From Thalassiosira profunda (Eukaryota > Bacillariophyta > Thalassiosirophyceae > Thalassiosirales > Thalassiosiraceae): a stretch of DNA of 10,906 nt. Below the pieces are notes generated by a model. That model searched no databases. It was not told where the DNA came from and saw only the letters and a program-made list of their open reading frames with translations. The stretch spans positions 1 through 10,906 of the forward strand of contig JALLAP010001016.1 in NCBI GenBank assembly GCA_036939355.1. The letters run 5' to 3'. Of the stretch, positions 7,609-10,906 are shown piece after piece; within the stretch, counting starts at the first letter, position 1, and every line of letters starts with the position of its first letter. The position numbers were made by a program, and so were the translations under genes.

Positions 7609-8372
7609 ATGAGCTCTCCGTTCCTCCTCGTCAGCGCCCCTCTCAGTGGCAGCGTCTCCGCGGCGTGGAACCAGCACCCCGCCATCCGCTTCGGAACCTC
7701 GGGGCTGATAGGGAATGCGGTCTTCTTCGGGCTGGACAAGGTGAGTTGCACATACGCGGCGTCGGCCAGAAAAACGCCCTGATGTCAGCATTCTGCAACG
7801 TTGCTAAAAGTCCATTCAAACATCACGCACATTGCTTGCAGATCCTCTTCCCCGTCATCCTGCGAATCTCTGATTCCAACAGGGCTGCCATGATGGGTGC
7901 ATCGAAATGGATGAACAAGAATGCGGCCAGCGTCAGCTTTTTCCTGGCCTATCTCTTGGACATCGGTCTTCAGCACTTCCTCAATGCGTGGTTAGTATTT
8001 GGTTTAGATACAATTGGCTCGAGAGAGCAGTACCTGTCGTCGCTCGCCACAACCTACACTGCTTACTTCGGGACACTCTGCGGATCGACGGTGCTTCAGT
8101 CGTTTTTGTTGCAAAGGGGCATCAGCCACGACATTGCATTTGCCATTACAATCGCTTTGGGATCCCTGGTGAACTACATCGTGTTGACGGCACTCAATGC
8201 TGTAAACTCAGCTGAGAGCTCGGAAAGCAGCAAGCAGATCAAAACGAACAGTGGGGGTTTGGCAATGATCCCTAGCTGGACGCCAAAACGAGCTGCCAGA
8301 GTGTCAGACGACGTGCGCCTGCTCACTCAGATCCATACAACAGGTATTCGCTCTGATCTTCACCTGCTATGA
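7609..8372 (+). CDS. GtrA-like four-helix membrane protein
   Basis: Exon 1 is 7609..7740 (44 codons) and exon 2 is 7842..8372, giving 220 residues. The intron is 101 nt, GTGAGT to TTGCTTGCAG, phase 0, with a branch-like GCTAAAA at 7803-7809. Four hydrophobic segments are visible: about 27-52 (RFGTSGLIGNAVFFGLDK joined to ILFPVILR), 74-98 (FFLAYLLDIGLQHFLNAWLVFG), 112-135 and 140-165 (HDIAFAITIALGSLVNYIVL). The paired, repeat-like helices with an Asn before W/F...VF resemble GtrA/DPMS proteins, which in bacteria are linked to flipping of polyprenyl-phosphate sugars. The last ~50 residues are polar. The start is the first in-frame ATG; the frame is open upstream to 7438 but without an ATG. The family call is moderate: another small four-helix family is possible, and any role in glycolipid transport is inference. 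Confidence 0.6.
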
Positions 8373-8388
8373 ACCTGAAGAGCTTCAG
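8373..8388. other. Very short convergent gap
   Basis: Only 16 bp lie between the stop codons of the GtrA-like gene and the WDR24 gene. Each transcript's 3' UTR must therefore extend into the other's coding sequence or be extremely short. Confidence 0.8.
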
Positions 8389-10906
8389 TCATGCTTTCTT
8401 TGTCAACGGGAACAGGTTGCACTTGTGACCGCAGCCCGTAGGGCAAACCTCGTTCATCCCAAACCTGCAAGAGCAAAGTAAATGGCAATCATCGGTGGTG
8501 GATCTCAGCGTAAACTGAAACACAGAACACCCACTTACCATTCCAGCGCGTGGTCCAAATGGCCGCCATGCCCGCAGCCTGGGCACCAGACAAATATACC
8601 TTTCACAGGCTCGTGACAGAGAAAGCAAAGGCCGATCCTGCTCCTGCAGCTTCGACACACGCGCTGGGCAGAAAGCTGAGGGCCGCTTGCCACGTTATCC
8701 TGCGGTTTCCCGCATCTTGGACAAGACTCGTGGATCGTTGTTGATTGCTGATTCAGTGCTCCCACCACGGGATCTTTGCACTTCCGGATAAGACTTGCCG
8801 CTTGACTGAAGAGGCACATTTGTTGGAGCAAGTCAATGTAACTCAGGTACCATTCTCGCACTAACGAAATGTTGAGGCCTTGAATCCTTGTTGCTGCTGT
8901 CCCGCCGGAAAGATTTGGCGGAAGAATAACGTCCATCACTTCGCAAAGGACGACAACTGTTTGCACGTCGCCTGCGTCCGCGCGTTGCAGCAGCAAGTTT
9001 CGGAGGGTAGGCACCAACACAAATGTCAAGGGATTTGTGCCGAGCGCTGATTGGTCAGAAGGGATGCCGTCCAACCCAGAGCCCTCAAGTAAAGTAGCAA
9101 GAGTCTTCCACATCTGCGCAATGGCTCTGCGGTTGAGCCCCTCGGCCACAGTTGCATTGTAGCGACAGACGTCTGCTTTGGTGGTGAATTGGTCTCCAGT
9201 TTCGATGGCATAGAGCTCTGAAAAGCGCGAGAGATGGGTGAGCTCCGGCGCGATGTCCACAGTTGATGGTAGAGATGTTTTGGACAAGTCCCCCACGTCG
9301 CCTGCATCAGTGATGGAGAAAGAAATCACGCGTTCATCAGACCTTGGGCGATCAAGCCGTGCAGGATTGTCACTTCGTTTCAGCTCAGGGGCGCTGACCC
9401 GCTGATGGATGGCCATGATTTGCAAAGATCCATACCCTGGCTGAAATGGCGACAAATTTGCTAGCGCAAAGGTGGAATTGGGCACATCAAGGATGGGCCT
9501 TTCTCCTCTCGAAAAGTCTTGGAGAAGAATCTGGCCATCGCGGCCCACAGTCAGAACAGTCGTCCATTCCCTTTCAGGTATGCCGCCCAAAGAAATCTTT
9601 CCTCCTTCGCGTGTATACGAGTCTATGGTTGATTTCGCAGTCATATGCTCAAGGGCTGATTGCTCAATTTGCTGATCCATCGCCGACCGACTGAATGATT
9701 GAAGAGCGCATTCTGCCCAGGCAAAGTCAGAAACGGCGCCATCGAAGTGCCCTTCGCAAATGCTGAGGGGCATGAATGGCCGGAGATAGGACCACAAACC
9801 GATGGCGCCGTTGCCACCCGCATTAGCTCCGTATATTGACGAAGTGGCCACAGCGATCATGGAATCGTGATAATTGCTTCCGGAATCCATCGGTGCATCC
9901 TCGGGTGGCCTCCATCGTATCCGAGTGACTGGTGCAGCAATATTTAAGACGTGAAGGGGTAGTTTCTTCTTGTGGTGTCGCGAGTGGGAGAGCGTGACGC
10001 CGGATGCCGTCCGTTTCACGGGAGACGACGACCCAACAGACAATGTTTGACTGCGCCCAAAAACACGAAGATAAGCTAGACCAACGCTAAGACCACACTC
10101 ATCAATTTCAACTCACCTGGGATCATTCGATGTAGAGGTAAGGGGCGCGTCACTGGAGGTATGAGATGTGGTGGACATGGTCTCGCTGTTCTCTGACTTA
10201 TATGAGCCCGAATTCGTTCTGACAATATTGACAGGGGCATCGTCATGTCTGAAGATGTTCAGACTGCTTTCAAGGTCCCAGACTGCAGCAAGAAGGATTG
10301 AGATCATAGGTATACACCACAGTGCCAGCGAGAGATTTCCGTGCCAGAAGAGAAAAAACTACGTACCTTTGACGCTTCGATCCCGCCCTCCTCCAGTCGC
10401 GATGGTATACGGACGGGTGGGATGCCAGTCCACGCTAGTGGCATCTCCAGCGTGCGTCGATTCTTTCACCATCGGCTTGTTGATGCGGATGTCATAAACG
10501 CAGAGCCATTCTCCCGCCACCATTGCAAAGACTGATGGCAACGAATCATGCATGTGAGCGCTCTATCACACAGATCGATCAAAGCGTGCAATTGTGGACG
10601 ACAACTCACCGTCGTCGATAAATGGGTTCCATCTGACATCCCTAACCGCCTCGCACTTGGGTTGGTATGTCGAGACGCAGTGCCACGTGGCCGTCCTCGC
10701 CATTGCGTTCGACGGGGACGCCTGCGCATTTTGCGCTGACGGGGCGCCGCCAAACCCAAACCACGATTTGGAAGACGATAGATTGAGCGTCGATTGCTGC
10801 CCGAACGACACGTTGGATCCAACGCCAACTCCCGGCATCGGCGACGAGGACGACGCCCGCCGATCCCACAACTTCACCGATCCATCCTGGGAGGCGGTCA
10901 GGAGCA
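8389..10906 (-). CDS. WDR24: WDR24/Sea2, GATOR2 complex subunit (5' end beyond window)
   Basis: This gene encodes the last 737 residues of a WDR24 orthologue, part of the GATOR2 (yeast SEACAT) complex that relays amino-acid status to TORC1 at lysosomes or vacuoles. Exons are 10906..10610, 10531..10367, 10282..10117, 10050..8539 and 8464..8389; introns are 78, 84, 66 and 74 nt, all GT-AG. WD40 strands include LLTASQDGSVKLWDRR, VRDVRWNPFIDD, GDATSVDWHP and VTRIRWRPPEDA. The middle block KADVCRYNATVAEGLNRRAI begins an alpha-helical part, and WYLSYIDLLQQM precedes LNQQSTTIHESCPRC. The C-terminal zinc/RING-like module has CPRC, CRSC, CFLC, CPGCGHGGH and CPTGCGHKC (residues ~652-728 of the fragment). 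FVWCPGCGHGGHLDH and the CPTGCGHKC ending fit WDR24 better than MIOS or WDR59. Ser-rich insertions interrupt the propeller at two places. At least one WD blade is missing beyond the right edge. Confidence 0.93.

Noticed and set aside
8355..8372. Further 3' exon of the GtrA-like gene via CAG|GTATTC at about 8344
   Set aside because: A stop follows 28 nt later and the convergent WDR24 gene begins at once, leaving no room for a plausible downstream exon.
8389..10906. MIOS or WDR59 instead of WDR24
   Set aside because: The C-terminal FVWCPGCGHGGHLDH and CPTGCGHKC arrangement, plus the LNQQSTTIHESC and CRYNATVAEGLNRR blocks, fit WDR24 best.

Overview
This is a compact, intron-bearing nuclear segment from a eukaryote, almost certainly a flagellated or ciliated protist. 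An outer-arm axonemal dynein intermediate chain (DNAI2/IC2 family) implies a motile flagellum. A THH1/TOM1/TOM3-type seven-helix protein and a GtrA-like membrane protein occur in algae, plants and stramenopile-like lineages but are atypical of animals. A possible AP2-like domain points the same way but is weak evidence. I cannot place the organism more exactly from sequence alone. Introns are short: seven are supported at 66-101 nt, and the eighth is best read as 67 nt. Donors are mostly GTGAGT or GTACGT, and one intron is GC-AG.

Layout from left to right, strictly alternating in strand: (1) 1-1157, minus: 5' part of DNAI2, running off the left edge. (2) 1158-1694: shared divergent promoter with an AT-rich block carrying a perfect 12-bp inverted repeat. 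(3) 1695-2759, plus: intronless seven-helix THH1/TOM1/TOM3-domain protein. (4) 2828-4838, minus: a zinc-finger protein of unrecognised family with a basic, nuclear-looking middle and an AP2-like C-terminus. (5) 4931-6350, plus: RluA-family RNA pseudouridine synthase with a large internal insertion. Its reading frame is broken in this window by a 72-bp tandem duplication around a single N, which looks like an unmerged contig overlap. (6) 6381-7277, minus: METTL21-like lysine methyltransferase, three exons. (7) 7278-7608: second long divergent promoter. (8) 7609-8372, plus: GtrA-like four-helix membrane protein, two exons. (9) 8389-10906, minus: WDR24/Sea2, a GATOR2 (TORC1 nutrient-signalling) subunit, five exons visible, start beyond the right edge.

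The genes do not form a pathway or operon; they are unrelated housekeeping and cell-biology genes packed head-to-head and tail-to-tail. Convergent stops lie only 16, 30 and 68 bp apart, so 3' UTRs probably overlap. By eye, several genes are GC-rich at their 5' ends and less so toward their 3' ends. No tRNA, rRNA, CRISPR array or transposon was seen. The least explained item is the zinc-finger/AP2-like protein; the most certain anomaly is the duplicated join at 6041-6185.
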